DNA of 64,000 bases from Trichobilharzia szidati (Eukaryota > Platyhelminthes > Trematoda > Strigeidida > Schistosomatidae), in contig OX235279.1 in assembly GCA_944472155.2 (NCBI GenBank), positions 119,032,110 to 119,096,109 of the forward strand. Direction: 5' to 3'. The translations under genes were made by a program, and so were the position numbers. Shown here in pieces: positions 40,541-55,500 of this stretch (the first letter of the stretch is position 1; each line of letters starts with the position of its first letter). Below the pieces are notes generated by a model. That model was not told where the DNA came from. It made no database searches and was given only the letters and a program-made list of their open reading frames with translations.

Positions 40541-43500
40541 ATGCCTGAGGTTACATGTATGAGGGCGGAAGACAATACCATTGTATTTAATCAAACGAAA
40601 AAGGAGGTTTTCACCCTAAATCAACATTTTTCTGAAATATCGAGACATCTTAAGTCTTCCTGGAAGGTCGTTGTGTAAGTAGTAGTAAGATATATTCCTT
40701 TGATTTCAGCGACTACTAGAAATAAAGATGACATAACATATGAGCGTCTGAGCATTGTAAAGTTGTTTGTCATCCCTGGAGCAACTGAAAAGTTCAGTGC
40801 TACAGAGTTCAACGCACTTAAAAAATACATTGAAAATGGTGGATCTTTACTTGTCCTTATGGGTGAGAATGGTGAAACGAAGTACACTACAAATATTAAT
40901 TTCTTGTTGGAGCAATTTGGAATCATGGTTAATAGTGGTGAGCAAACTTAGTGAATTGCTTATGGTAGATACCGTCCTCCGAACATCATACTTTAAGTAT
41001 TACCATCCGAAAGAGGCATTGATTCCAAATGGCATACTTAATAGGTACCTTTTAATGTATTCTTATTCAGTTTAAAGGGCAATAGCAGAGGCTGCTGGGA
41101 AATCCTTCGTGGTAAATACCCAGGAAGACGTGTCACACAAGCAGGCATTGCAGTTCTTGTATCCGTATGGTGCTACTTTAAACGTCGCCAAACCTGCCGT
41201 CGCCTTGCTTTCATCGGGTAGTGTCGCATTTCCGCTTAACAGACCGGTCCTTGCAACCTGCAAGCTTTCAGTAGGTTTTTCGCTTACAATGATTTTTTAG
41301 TCAAATAAAGGTGGGACGTTAGCAGTTGTTGGTAGTACAGCTATGTTCACTGATGCTTACATAAACAAAGAGGACAATTTCAAAATATTTGAGTTTCTGT
41401 TCAGATATCTAACATCGGATTCAATAAAACTGAATTCTATAGACGCAGAAGACCCTGAGATTGAAACTTACTACCAGGTGCCTGATATTACTAGTCTGGC
41501 CAGCAGTTTAAAATCATGTTTGCAGGACAGTGATGAACTTCCACAAAACTCCAACAGCTATTTTGACCAGGGTTTGTTTTCCATGGATACAGGACTTGTG
41601 CCGAAAGCAATTCAGTAAGTTTTTACCTTTTTCGCTTGTTCATGAAAACTTGTGTTTTAACAAAAAAGTTATCTCACACATCTACTTATTGTACTTTCTA
41701 TAAATATGATTCACTGTTGAATGATTGAAAATGTATATTAAGTTCAACTCTGACATTGTGATGTAAGATTTTATACTTTGATTGGACACTAGTAACTAGT
41801 GCGGTGTGTCTAGTCCTTACTTTGGTGCAGACTGAATTCCATCAGTCAGGTTTGCAATGTGGCCACTATTCTAGGTAGCTCACCATCACGGTGCACATTG
41901 ATTTGATGATGATGCATATTGATGGTTTGCAGACCGGACTAATAGAATTCAGTCTGCATCGAAGAACGGACTAGACATATCGCACTGGTCACTAGTGTCC
42001 AATCAAAGTACCCACTACAGTCCTACAGGAGGTCAATCGCGAGCCCGAATAGCTTAGTGGTAACGTGTCTGACTGCAGCACTGGGTGACGCGGGTTCGAA
42101 TCTCAGAAGGGACATGAGTTCCTTCAAGGTTGCAAATACGCCTTGCTGACGAGTGCCAACTAGCCCGAAACCTAGGTTCAAGGCTTCCCGAAATTTGCCT
42201 CCGACCATCCAATATCATAAGATTTTGTATTTGCTCGTTTACCAAACACATAAGCTTTCTCGTTCTTCCTGTTTGCATAGGTGCGACCAAATTCACTACC
42301 AGTTTTCTTGAAATTCATGTCGATACATGATATAAACATGCCAATACATTGTACCTATGTGATTTTTATCGTCTGTCTGTTTATTCTTTGAAGGGCATAT
42401 GAGAAACTTCACGTCAAACATGAACCTCTTAGTTTGATTACGCCTCAGTTTGAAACTCCTTTGCCTCCGGTTCAACCTGCAGTAAGTTTTACGTCTACTT
42501 AACTAGTGTAACTTTTTCCATTATGGGTAAATTTTTATTTTGATAGAGTCTCACAGTGTTATACAGTAATATTTACTGATGACGTTTCGAGCACAAACTA
42601 TTGCTCATAATCATATCAAGTTACTCACACAACTTCTTTCCTTCATTTATATACATGTGTGGAATCGACTAGATATTGGATTAAAATTCAATATGAGATA
42701 ATGTACATTCAGAAATAATAGTACGAGTGTTATTAATCCATTGCAATTAGATGGGAAATACGACGAGTGTTTTTTTTTTTTTTTTTTTTTTTTTACAGTC
42801 ATAATAAGTTGATTGTTAGAATGTTATGATGTGCTTGAATGGAAATAGAATTTTAAGACTATTTATCATCTTCTTCTGATTTGACTGGCGGCAATAATAT
42901 CTTCCATATTTCTGGTATTTGCATTGAGTCACTTCTGTTGCATGTGTTGGGTGTAGATTCGATGAACAAAGATTCAGTAATCAACCTCTCTCTCCACCTA
43001 CCTAGATTACTTTTTAGAATTTTAACCCTCTCCCACCCTATTGTGTGGTTGTGTGTTAATGCATGCATTGCGATTGCTGAGCTTTTTTCTAAATTACTTA
43101 TCTTCTCTGGGTCAACCATTCTTATCTTAGCTAAATTCTTATGTTCTGACAATCTGACTACCCCTGACCTACTAGTTTGACCTATGTAGTTGACCTCACA
43201 GTCATTGCAGGGTATTTTGTAAATTATATTATTTTGTCTAATTGGGTCCACTGGGTCCTTTAACCTACAGAGCTTGTCCCTGAGTGAGTTTGTAGGTTTA
43301 AATGCCACCCTAATTCCTGCTTTATTTAGAATCCTACGTAGGGTCTCAGATGTCCCTTCTTTATATGGTATAACTGTAGATGACTTATATTCTCTCTTAT
43401 TTATTTTATTACTACTAGTTTCACAATTCTTTTTATTTTTCTTTTGGCGTTTTTCAATCTTCCTAATGAATTTTAGAGGATAGTTATTTAAAACCAACGC

Positions 43501-46500
43501 CTCTTCTATCTGTTTTATTTCATCATTAAGGTCTTTTTTTGTGCTACTTAATGCCATTGCTCGGTTTGTTAAACATTTAACTAAGCCTGCCTTAACAGTT
43601 ACAGGATGAGATGAATTAAAGTCTAAATATCTATTAGAATGCGTTGGTTTTCTATAAACACTAGTTTGTAGTTTGCCTTCTTCTCTTCGTTTTATTTTAC
43701 AATCTAACATAGCTAATTCTCCTTGCTCATTTTCGGTTTCAAATGTGAATTTTATTCCTTCCACTAGTGAGTTTATGTGTGTCAAGAAGCTAGAGATATG
43801 TTCTGTTTTTAACACTGTGAAAGTGTCATCCACATATCTCCACCAAATTTTTGGAGTAGGATTAAATGTATTAAGTGCCATATTTTCCCAGCTATCCATA
43901 AATATATCTGCCACGATAGGGGATATTGGTGATCCCATTGCTACACCTTCAGTTTGTCTATATATTTTGCCTTGGAATTTAAATATAGTAGATGTGAGGC
44001 ATAGCTGAATCCCTAAAATAATTTCCTCAATGGACAGCTTTGTCCTATGATTGAGTTCAGTATCCGCAGTTAGTTCTTTTCTAACTGCTTCTAAGGCCAT
44101 ATTGACTGGTATATTAGTGTAAAGACTGGTTATATCAAAACTAACCATTGTTTCATCATTATCTAGTTGTATGTCATTTAGTTTATTTTTCATCTCATAT
44201 GAGTTAGTTAGTCTAGAATTTGAACGATCTCTAATGGGGCATAATATTAAAGCTAAATGTTTTGATAATTCATATGTAGGGGTATTTCTAAAATCTACTA
44301 TTGGTCTTATGGGATAACCTGGCTTATGTATTTTAATAGTACCATACATCCTACTAGCATTATTAGTTTTAGGCATTAAATTAAACCATTTTGACTCACC
44401 CAGTGACGGCTTCATTCTGCGTACTAATTCCGCTGTGGATTTTTTAACCTTATTCATTATTGTATCTACGGGCTTCTTGATTTCCTCATATGGACCCATT
44501 TCAATATGTTCAGTGACCTTCTTGATGTAGTCAGATTTATTCAAAACTACGGTGGCGTTTCCTTTGTCAGCTTTTGCGACGACAATATTTTTATCCTGTT
44601 TTAGATTAATTAAAGCTTCTCTTTCCGATTTTGTCAAATTTGATTTTGCCTTCTTTTGATTTTTTAGGGTTAATGCACATTGTGCTCTAACCTCTTCTGC
44701 TGTTGTTTTATCTATTGAACCTAGTGCTACTTCTATGTTAGGAATGACATCCTCTGGCTTTAGTTTATTAACTGTTACGTTGAAATTTAGTCCTTTCTCC
44801 AATACTTTTATCTCACTGGAGCTTAGTTCCCTTGATGAGAGGTTGATCACCCACTTTGTTTTGTCGATAGAGGATGAAGCATTGACATCAATTTCATTTG
44901 CTGTGTTCTTTTCTTCAATAAGTTTGTTGAATTTTTTGATTTGTGTGTTTTTTGATTTTCTTAATGCAGATTCTCTAGCTTTTTTGGATGTTTCAAGAAT
45001 AATTGTATAATCTTTGTCATTGATCATATCTTTGAGTTTGTGTTTGAGTTTTTCAATTTCATTTCGTATATTATTTAGTTTCACAGTAACTCGATGTAAT
45101 TCTTCTCTTAGACATAATCTACTGACGTTTTCGGCAGCTGATGTTATTTTATTTGAAGTAATTGGAGTACGTAGACGTAAATATTTCGGAATTATATGAT
45201 TTTTTAAACATCGACTGTTAAAAATCCGATGATTTGTGAATCTTGCTTCAGTTTGACAAACGCCAAAAGAAAAATAAAAAGAATTGTGAAACTAGTAGTA
45301 ATAAAATAAATAAGAGAGAATATAAGTCATCTACAGTTATACCATATAAAGAAGGGACATCTGAGACCCTACGTAGGATTCTAAATAAAGCAGGAATTAG
45401 GGTGGCATTTAAACCTACAAACTCACTCAGGGACAAGCTCTGTAGGTTAAAGGACCCAGTGGACCCAATTAGACAAAATAATATAATTTACAAAATACCC
45501 TGCAATGACTGTGAGGTCAACTACATAGGTCAAACTAGTAGGTCAGGGGTAGTCAGATTGTCAGAACATAAGAATTTAGCTAAGATAAGAATGGTTGACC
45601 CAGAGAAGATAAGTAATTTAGAAAAAAGCTCAGCAATCGCAATGCATGCATTAACACACAACCACACAATAGGGTGGGAGAGGGTTAAAATTCTAAAAAG
45701 TAATCTAGGTAGGTGGAAAGAGAGGTTGATTACTGAATCTTTGTTCATCGAATCTACACCCAACACATGCAACAGAAGTGACTCAATGCAAATACCAGAA
45801 ATATGGAAGATATTATTGCCGCCAGTCAAATCAGAAGAAGATGATAAATAGTCTTAAAATTCTATTTCCATTCAAGCACATCATAACATTCTAACAATCA
45901 ACTTATTATGACTGTAAAAAAAAAAAAAAAAAAAAAAAAACACTCGTCGTATTTCCCATCTAATTGCAATGGATTAATAACACTCGTACTATTATTTCTG
46001 AATGTACATTATCTCATATTGAATTTTAATCCAATATCTAGTCGATTCCACACATGTATATAAATGAAGGAAAGAAGTTGTGTGAGTAACTTGATATGAT
46101 TATGAGCAATAGTTTGTGCTCGAAACGTCATCAGTAAATATTACTGTATAACACTGTGAGACTCTATCAAAATAAAAATTTACCCATAATGGAATTACAC
46201 TCTACCACAGTGCCCAAGTTTTATTCTCATAGTGTAACTTTTTCACTAAATGTTTCAAAACTGGCATTTGTTTTTTTTCTACTAACGATCTGACGGAAAA
46301 TTCCCTTTTAAACGTAGAAGTGATCTTTGTTATAAATGAAACGAGTAACGCAATATCATTTAGTATACTTTCATGTGATTTCGGTGCAGATAATGATTTA
46401 AGCAAAGCATGAAGATTTTAATCGCATCTGTTGTTTGAGTCTACTGCCAAAGGATAAAAAATTGTAAAATCACTCAACTATTATTTAGGTATTTTTACAC

Positions 46501-49500
46501 TGGTTTTAGGGAGGAGCAAACACATTTGCAATATTACCAGGTTTCATCCTACTGTGTAACCATACAGGTGTTTTCTGCACCTGATAGAATTGCGGTTATT
46601 TTTGTGGCCATTCCAACACATTTAGCGATATTTTCATAATATGCTCCAGACTGGCATTTACAGCTTAAAAAACAACAAAATTTGAACAATCTTTCTCATG
46701 TTTTGTATTTGTTCAAAACTCATTCTTTGATCTCAAACGTGTTAAACGCTTATGTTATTAAACAGTATAAACTACTAAGAGTTGTCGAAAATCAGCGAAG
46801 GAGTCAATATGACGACTATCATTATTGAGTTTATTGAAGAAGTAATGTGTTTATTCCATAACTTAGGTTCAGTCATGGTAGTGTAATGGACTGTTATTAG
46901 GTTTTAAGACGCAGGAAACGTTTTCCTTTTCATTAATGGCTGCAAAACCATCGTTTTGCATAACTTTAGCGATTCCATTGGAACCATCTAAGTTTGAGAT
47001 AATTTTAGCTCAAACCAACCCTTTTCTATTTAAGGTTTCAATTTGCTTCTTTCGTACTTCAAAAACCAGTTCAACTAACTTTTTGGATTATTACCGTAGC
47101 TTTTCTTCTGCCTAGTAGCACTTTGTATTTGTATAGAGTGTTCATTGATGTGCGTGACAGTCCCGGCCAACTACGCCACTACAGATTCAACATTCACCAA
47201 CAACCTTTTTATTGTCATATTATGCTTTTGATTGTTTCATATACTAGAAAAATGATTTTTTTTAATTTTTAAATTTTGATTATAGCTTGATTCCACACCG
47301 TATTTTTGATACAAGTATGGAATTTTCAGGATGTGATATCGGTAGCCCAAATTTTGCAGGCCGACCATTGATATCAGGTGTGCGTCGGCAGGGGATCGAA
47401 CTCCGGACCGTGTGCATGGTCGGCGAGAGTTCTAACCGCTATGCCAGCGACGCACATGCGTAGAGAGGCTTCAGAAGTCCTACATATATATGTATCTATG
47501 TGATAGCATTTGTTAACAATATTTTGTGAAAAAAGAGTACTCTTGTCAAAATATGAACCACACCTAGAACCAAATTTATCGTTTGCAAATAACATTGTTC
47601 GAGACGGGAATCCACCATGCTTTCCCTTGGAAACCAAAATTACTCATAAAATTTGGTCTGCTTTAAGTCAAATGTGACAGTCAGGAATGCGAACTAGGTT
47701 ACACGATGGTGTATATGAATTATCTCCAGATCTATTGACCTCAACTACTCGTATCACCTAGTGACTTTTGGAAAATCACACTTTTCCTCGAAAGGTTGGA
47801 GTTTGAGTGAGTCACTAGAAAGTTAACCAAACCACAATCAGTGTGTTTAAAAATATTGAAGTACAAAGCTTCGTTCTGCGGGCTAAAATTTATTAGGTTG
47901 AGGTGGACTGCATTTTTTAACGTAGAAATTTGCACAAAAATACCGCAGTTCAAGTTACTACACTTTATAAAGCATATATTGACACAAATAAAAGTGCGAA
48001 TGTACTCAAATAAACGAAAATATTGAGAAAAAAGAGTAATTACATGAGGTATAATGAAAATTTAGTGGATTTAGGGGTTCACAGAGCATTAAGGAATTCG
48101 CTCTGTTATAAAGCATTTCAAGTCATAGCATTGATAGTACGAGGATCTGAATATTCTATTGCGAACTGATATCTATCTTCAACTTATAAGTACTTTACGG
48201 TGAACAAAGAATACACCTATTTGTCTACATTAAATTAATACTGCGTGAAGTATATCAAACATCAAGTAAAAGTGAGACAGGTATCTAGGAGTAATTCGTT
48301 TGCTCCTGCTAAATCCTTAAGGTCTCCAATCCAACGGACCGGATTTAAGTTCAATGGTTACGACAAAGTGATGACTAAAGTACCAGTGCCGACCTGTTTA
48401 TTTACATAAAAGTTGTCAAACCTGTCTGTGTTAACGGTTGTCAAGAAAGTTGGTGACAAAGTAGTTTTCACCAGGACTGCCAAATATTTGTCAAAAAATT
48501 ATTTAGAACAACACATTTAAGCGAACAATATTGTTTTCAATTAGATCTCATCAGGCTTAACTCTAATATACATAAGTTTACAAATAAAATTCAAATATAA
48601 ACCAATCATGGTGTTTTGTCTATAGGATAATACGATGGTGAATATAAATTGTGCAATTAGTCATAATAGTAGTAATGATAATAATAATTATAGTAATAAT
48701 AGAAATGGTCTTATCAATAATAAGGATGAAAAAGTGAGGCAATCTGTGATAACACGAATAATGAAAAACAGCATGATTAAACAAACAAACTGTTCAGGTA
48801 GAAGTAGTCGATAAAGGCTAGTAAAAACAAATGAACCGATTACATAATGTTAGATTGTAAGGGAAGGAAATGAAACACGTTTATAATGAAGATAAGATTA
48901 AGGGATGATAAGAAAGGGGATGAAAATACAAGCAAAGGGTGGTGTAGAAGTTATTAGTTGGTTACGTCTTAATAGGCCAAGGGAGGGATAAAGGCTGTAC
49001 GAACTTTTTTTGAATACATAATTTAGGTTTAATAGTTCGAATGCCTATTGCCTCAGCTGTGTGTAGTAGACGAATGCGAAGTCTATTGGAAAGATTCGGT
49101 GGGATACGATGAATCACTTTGAAAGCTCTCGTTTTCTCCACTACATGACCACTATCAATTAAATGTGACAAAATTGAGCTACGGATTGTTTTTGTGTGTC
49201 CTTTGCCAAACCACGATGGGAGATGCTCACTAACACGTTGTCTAAGCTGTCTAGTAGTACGCCCAATATAACTGTCACCGCAGGTGCAGTTGAATCGATA
49301 AATACACATAGATGTGGCAAAACTGTCAAGCTTATCCTTCGTTTGCGTCGCAATCATTCGTCGGCTAGAGAATGACAAACATAGGTGTGCTGCATAAAAT
49401 GTTCTTCGTATACTCCTTGAAAGTCTTTGGAACAGAATCTCACTTGATAAGTCACCATTAAATTGTAACTTAATAAATAGAGGTTTCTTACGTGCCGTCA

Positions 49501-52500
49501 GAGTCTCCGGTTTTTTCTCCGATGTTTTCATATGTTTCTTTATGAAATTACTCGGATAGCCCATCTCCATCAAGGATTCGTGAATATATTCAAATTCTTT
49601 TTGTAAGAGGTCATCTGTACATATCTTTCTTGCTCTGCTCGCAAGACATTTTACAACATTCCTTTTATATTTAATGGGCACGTAACTAAGGAAGTGTGTA
49701 TATTGCCCTGTGAAAGTGCTTTTTCTATACACGCTTCTCCCAAGTGACCCATCTTCTCTCTTATTTAGCAAGACATCCAGGAAATGTAGTTTGTTGTCCT
49801 GCTCCTCTTCACAAGTAAAGGTAAGCGAAGGGTGGATGTTGTTGAATTTCAGCAACAATTCGTCTATATTAACATTCTCATCAGCTAAGATAAATGTATC
49901 ATCGACATATCGATAATACATATCAAACTGCTTGATGACGTCCTTCAATTTCCCGTTTTCAAGTTTTGCGAGAAAGAAGTCAGCTAACATTGGGCCTAAT
50001 GGTGAACCCATAGCTATTCCATCTACTTGTCGATAGTATGCATTATTAAAGACGAAGTGAACATTCATTGTGCATTTAAGAAGTAATTCTTTGAGGCTAC
50101 ACAAGGGGATTCCTAAGTCTAATTGCCTTTCGGCGATTTCTTGACAAATATAGTCTACTGTTTCCATAAGCGGTACATTAGTGAATAGTGATGATACATC
50201 CATGGATAACATGCGTTTATACCTCACATTAGTCTCGGATATTTTAGAAATAAGAAACTTGAGCTTTCTTATCGACGTTTATGTGGCCTGCCTAAAATCT
50301 CACTGCCATTTCCTCAAATATCAAGTAAGTCACTAAAAAGCCCAAATAAAAAAATATGGGGTAATTTCGAGGATTTTAGGGGTTTGGGGTAAAAGTGTCA
50401 AAAAACTCAAGAATTTCCATGAAAACTCGAAAATTTGTTATTTGGGAATAGTCGCCATATTTTGATGACAGGAGAAAATTCTAATGAATTATGCACAGTA
50501 CACATAAGTACAGCTTAAAATAGGATTCTATATATTTGTACGATCTATTACCCAATATTATTTAAACTGGTGTTCTCTATTTTCAGTTTGTATAAAAATT
50601 AGTGTTTCTGCTTGATACAAAAAATAAGACTTGCGATGGATTTGTCACACAAATCGTACACACTTTTCGTATTTTTTCCCAAACAGTCGCCATATGTATC
50701 AACCCTTAACAAAAATCACTCAAGAATAGTAAAGGCTATTTGATATTACTTTTATTCATTGAATAAAAACTGAAGTTAATTATCCTTTCCTACCTGTCCT
50801 CGTTTTATTACTGATAAGCAAATTTAGTTGATTTGTGTTCTGGTGGATAAACAGACTGACATTATCAAAGCAGGATCTAAAATTAATTTGTATTGTTTCA
50901 ATTTGGCACATTTTTTATCTGCACACTGTGCAGAACATAGTTAGAAGGAAGGCAAATTATTGGAATCAGTTTAATTTACCATCTTGCAATCTGCTGCACA
51001 TCTGACTGTTGACGAACATTTGATGTCTTACTTGAGCCGTAAGTGTTGAAATCTAATGAGAGAAGAGAGAACATTTTTCTATGCGCCCCCGAGCTACAAT
51101 AGCGATTAATACGCCAGAGATGATGTGATGTACTAGACAAGAGGAATGGTCTACTCGTCTACCTTTTTCACTCATCCTTTCTGAAATCTCTTGAAACCCT
51201 TCACTCTCTGTCATCTTGATTTAATTTAATTTTTCCTTTCGTCACTTTTGTGTTTATCTGCTCCACTGTCATTATTTCGGTGCTCTGTTTTGTGGGATTC
51301 GTCAAAGTGTGACAGTTCATACTGATTTACTTCTGCGCAAAGTTCCATTTTGTTTCTCCAGACATCCAGTCATTTATTAGTGTCTGCAGAGTAATCAAAC
51401 GTCCCCTATCGGGAACTAAAGCCGTAGCAGTCAATAAAAGAAAACATTATCTTGATATTCAGAAGAGATGTATCCAGTCGCTTTCTTCATCTTGATCAGC
51501 GATAAAGTCAACGTATCCTCTACAATCAAAGATAACTAACACCCAAAATCCTTTCCCTTCCTCCTAGGTTTCAATGAGAAATCTATATTTTGGACATTCA
51601 GGATTTAATAACCTTTCTCATTATGTTGGTGACCATTAGATATCGCCGCAGATTTTCGTATCATCTCTCATATTGACTGTTGTATTCAAACAAATCATAT
51701 CAAAATTCTCACCAGTTGATAATCTTGCACCGGTATTACTATTGTGGCTAGATGATACTACCAGCACCGTTATTATTATATCCTTATTATCATTATTTAT
51801 CACTCCTTAAACTTACATCTAGAGTATTCCATTTCTTTGTCTATCTCTTGTAGTATTCACAAATTCCTTCATACCGATCAGAACCCACCCTTCAAAAACT
51901 AGACTTTTGCTGCTTATGGTTTCACAAACACGTTATTCAATTATATATATCCAAACCAAGTTCACTTTTAACAGTTTGAAAAAATTTGGGAATTGGGCAT
52001 ATGATATTCATTAAAATAAAGGTTTTCTTGTTTTTTCCAATGAATAAAATAAAACGATATTGATTTACTGGCGTTTTGCTATTCAATGCTAATAGCTTTA
52101 TCAAATTATTAAACCGGAATTCACAAAATCTCAGCATATATAACAACTTAATCATCGTTCATTTTTCGTTGTCAAATTGGCCAATCGGTAAAGATAACAA
52201 AACCAGGTGTAGATTGTTGGATTTAATAAGTGTGTAGAATTATAAAAAACAGCGTGTGTTTACATAGTGAAATTGCTTATCACATTCGCGTTGATTTTGT
52301 CACTTCATGGGGTGTTGTAACCAGGTCAAATTCTGTTTCAGTTCATCATTCCTATTCAGAAAATTTGGATTCCATTTGATATGAAGTGCTTCTGATACTA
52401 GACGTTCTTTTGTGATTTCTGAAATTTTTCTGGATTATTTCGATATTGTCAAAATCAATTTTGTGGCCTGATTCTGTAGCCGATGATTTCTCGGTGGTCG

Positions 52501-55500
52501 AACAGATGCTCTACGGTGTTCATTTCTTCTGACTATGATTTCTCGAGATGTTTGTCCGACGTATATCGCATCACATTCCACGCATTTTATTTTATAGACA
52601 CTATTAGGTAGAGAATCTTTAGGGATTTGGTCTTCTGTATGGTCAAGGTTGCTTCGCAGTGTGTCTGATGTTTCGAAGAGAACTCTGATGTCGAGCTTAT
52701 TGAGTACTCTTCTGATATAGTCTGACGTCTTTGCTCTATACGGAATGGTAACTGTTGAGATCCATGTTTTCGGAATACGTTTTCAACCATACTTAATGTC
52801 AGTGTTGATTTTGTTGATGAAGTTCGTCGGGTAGTTGCTTTACTTGAGAGTTTCAGTAATGTTTGATGTTTCTTCTTTTTCTTTCTCATCCGTTATCAGC
52901 GAGTGTGCTTGTGTAAGAAGACTTCAGACAACTGATAACTTTGCGCTGATGGGGTGTGATGATCCTAAGTCTACATATTTGTTGGATTGGGTTTCTTCCT
53001 GAATATAGATATAATAAAGTGCTTGTTTCCCCTCCTCTTAACTAGGCAGTCTAGTAATGGTAGTTCACCGAAGTCTCATTCTGCTTCCGAAGTAAAGTGG
53101 ATGCTGGGAGATAGACTGTTTATCTTCTCCAGGAATGAATTGTGTAGATCTCGTTTTAGTACTACAAAAGTATCATCTACATATCTTAACCATATTTTAG
53201 GAGTGAGTATGCTTTAAAAGATGTTATCTTCGAATCTATTCATGAAAAGGTCAGAGACTATTGGGGAGACTGGTGAACCCATAGCAGCACCATTTGTTTG
53301 TCTATATAAATTCCCTTTAAATGTAAAATAATTTATTTCTGGACAGAATTTCAAGCTCTTAATTATTTCACTGGTGTCTAGTGAACATCGTTGTAATAGC
53401 GTTGTATCTGATTCTAGTAGACTGGAAATGATATCAAGACTTTCGGTAATAGGGATACTAGCATATAATGAGTTAATATCATAGCATATAATAATTTCTT
53501 CTTTATCAATTTCTCGGTGTTCTATTTGGGATTTGAAATCATATGAATGTTTTGAGCGACACATCAGTAAAAACAATATCGTTTTGTATTCATTCATTGG
53601 GAAATACAAGAAAACCTTTATTATAATGAACGTCATTCAATTGTTTTTTCTCCTTGTTTTATTTTCTTAATAATTAAGCGTTTTATATACATGCAAATGA
53701 CAATTGAGACTGACTATTGTTATTCCTTAATGGACTTGATATGATTATGAGCAATAGTTTGTGCTCGAAACGTCATCAGTTAATATAACTGTACAACACT
53801 GTGTGATTTATCAAAATAAAATCTTAACCATTATGGAGTTATACTCTACCACAGTGCCCAAGTTTTATACTTATATCCTTAATGGACTCATACGTAAATA
53901 TTATTTCAAATTTAATTTGCCTTTACTGTACTCTAACACTAATGGATTCATGACTGTAAAGTCTAAGGAGGAATTTATTCAAAATACTTATACATTCTAG
54001 TTATTCTTGTTCTGAACAGAATAATTTATTTAGTACAGAGAAATCTACTTCTAGATGATAAGGTACATCCAATGACGAGTCTTAGATAGGACGAAGTGCG
54101 CATCGTGGGTTCCACTGCTAGTCACCATTCACCAATTAGATTCTAATTACATCCCCAGACATCGTCGAAGCATCTGCAAAAGAAGCTGACATGTCAACCT
54201 GAGACCGAGCATTTCGGTCCAATCAATCGACGGGAAAATCGAAAATTCAATTAAATCTCTTGATCAAACATTATACAAATTTGTGAAAATCATCATTTAT
54301 TATTCTGACAATTGAGTCTGCAAAGGTTAGACGTCGTGAAAAACTTTTTGATGGACGTTTTCCCAGTCATATAAGACAACAAATCAAATCACTATATTTT
54401 ATATTGCGGTAAAGTTTTAGACAGTAAAGTAATAAAGTTTACTTGTTTATTCTCAACTATATATCAGTGAAAGTTTTATCAAGGGGTGTGAAGTTGTTCT
54501 TTATCGTGAACCTGCTTGCGTAATCAAACTTTTATTATTTTTTCCCTTTATATCATTCAGTTATCTTCTGAATATCGTTTTCTTTCGCTAGGTATTTCCC
54601 CCAAATTTTCGTGAACCTGGTCCACCAGCATTGGAATTATTCGATTTAGATGAACAGTTTTCTACAGCTAAAGCACGCTTAGCCCAAGTAACAAATAAAT
54701 GTGAGTTCATACCAACAAAGATTTAAATTCCGTCTTACATTTGAGATGTTTATAGCATTATCGTAGATGGATGAGTCAACGAAGTAATCGGGAACAACAC
54801 TTTTTGGGCAAGTATAATTAGCCTAGAAGAGAAGAAATATTCCATATGATTCATCCTACAAAACTGATTGTTTATTAGGCAATTTTGATTATAATCATCA
54901 CACAGATTACCTAACAAATATATAATTTTCTAGGAATAGTTAACATTGGTTGTAGAAGATTTAGAATCACTGCAATGTTTAGGCAGAGAATTCTCACTAA
55001 ATAACCTACTTTTTATACGTAATATCATTTAGTGGATTCTGTAATTATACAGATCGCATTTGTAAATGTTCAGAATAATTTAAAGCTACATTTATTTGTA
55101 CACAAATGGTCAATAGATAATCACTTTAGTGCCAATTAGATTTGTTTTATTTCAAACACTAACTATTCTGGCTTCATCTTGTTTTAGTTTGGGGTAAATA
55201 AAAAAAGATGGTAACACAGCATTTGTTCTAAACATTGACTGACACTTTTAAGCATGTGAAAATGTTATCCTGTAACTGCGTGCATTTCGTCAGTTTAACA
55301 CAGGTCTAAGTAAACAGCTGTTCAGAATATTAATTCACGCCATATTTTATTTATATTTATGCTTCTGTGAAGACAGGCATCACTGAAAACCACTTATAAA
55401 ACAATCTGTGGATATCTGTAAACGAAACATGTTTATGCAGAAATATGCGTTTTTTGCATCAAGTGTTCAAAAACTTTTCACTGTGTCAGTTATACCTTAC

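Larger units (their letters stand above)
42519..46229 (-). mobile_element. Penelope-like retroelement with inverted arms, near-intact
   Basis: An insertion of about 3.7 kb bounded by a perfect 15-base duplication. The ORF is on the minus strand. The segment 42519-43452 (3' UTR, poly-T/A run and GIY-YIG coding part) recurs as an inverted copy at 45259-46187, nearly identical by eye and differing mainly in the homopolymer length. Penelope-like elements are known for such partial inverted copies (pseudo-LTRs). Each end carries a hammerhead-like fold. The close match of the arms implies a recent insertion. It lies at the start of IFT52 intron 6, antisense to the gene. Confidence 0.88.

Noticed and set aside
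40709..40719. TTTCAG at 40709 as the IFT52 exon 2 acceptor
   Set aside because: It would put a stop three codons in; CTACTAG at 40719 restores the frame and the family's length.
42046..42120. Functional tRNA gene
   Set aside because: A and B boxes are present but acceptor and anticodon stems do not pair; the unrelated tail marks a SINE.
43274..44008. Plus-strand ORFs within the Penelope element
   Set aside because: Shadows of the minus-strand RT/GIY-YIG frame, Leu/Ser-rich as expected for antisense.
45243..45851. Independent GIY-YIG endonuclease gene
   Set aside because: It is the inverted duplicate of the C terminus of the adjacent Penelope ORF, with no start of its own.
54055..54125. Active hammerhead ribozyme
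   Set aside because: Core reads ATGACGAG and CGAAG where CTGATGAG and CGAAA are needed.
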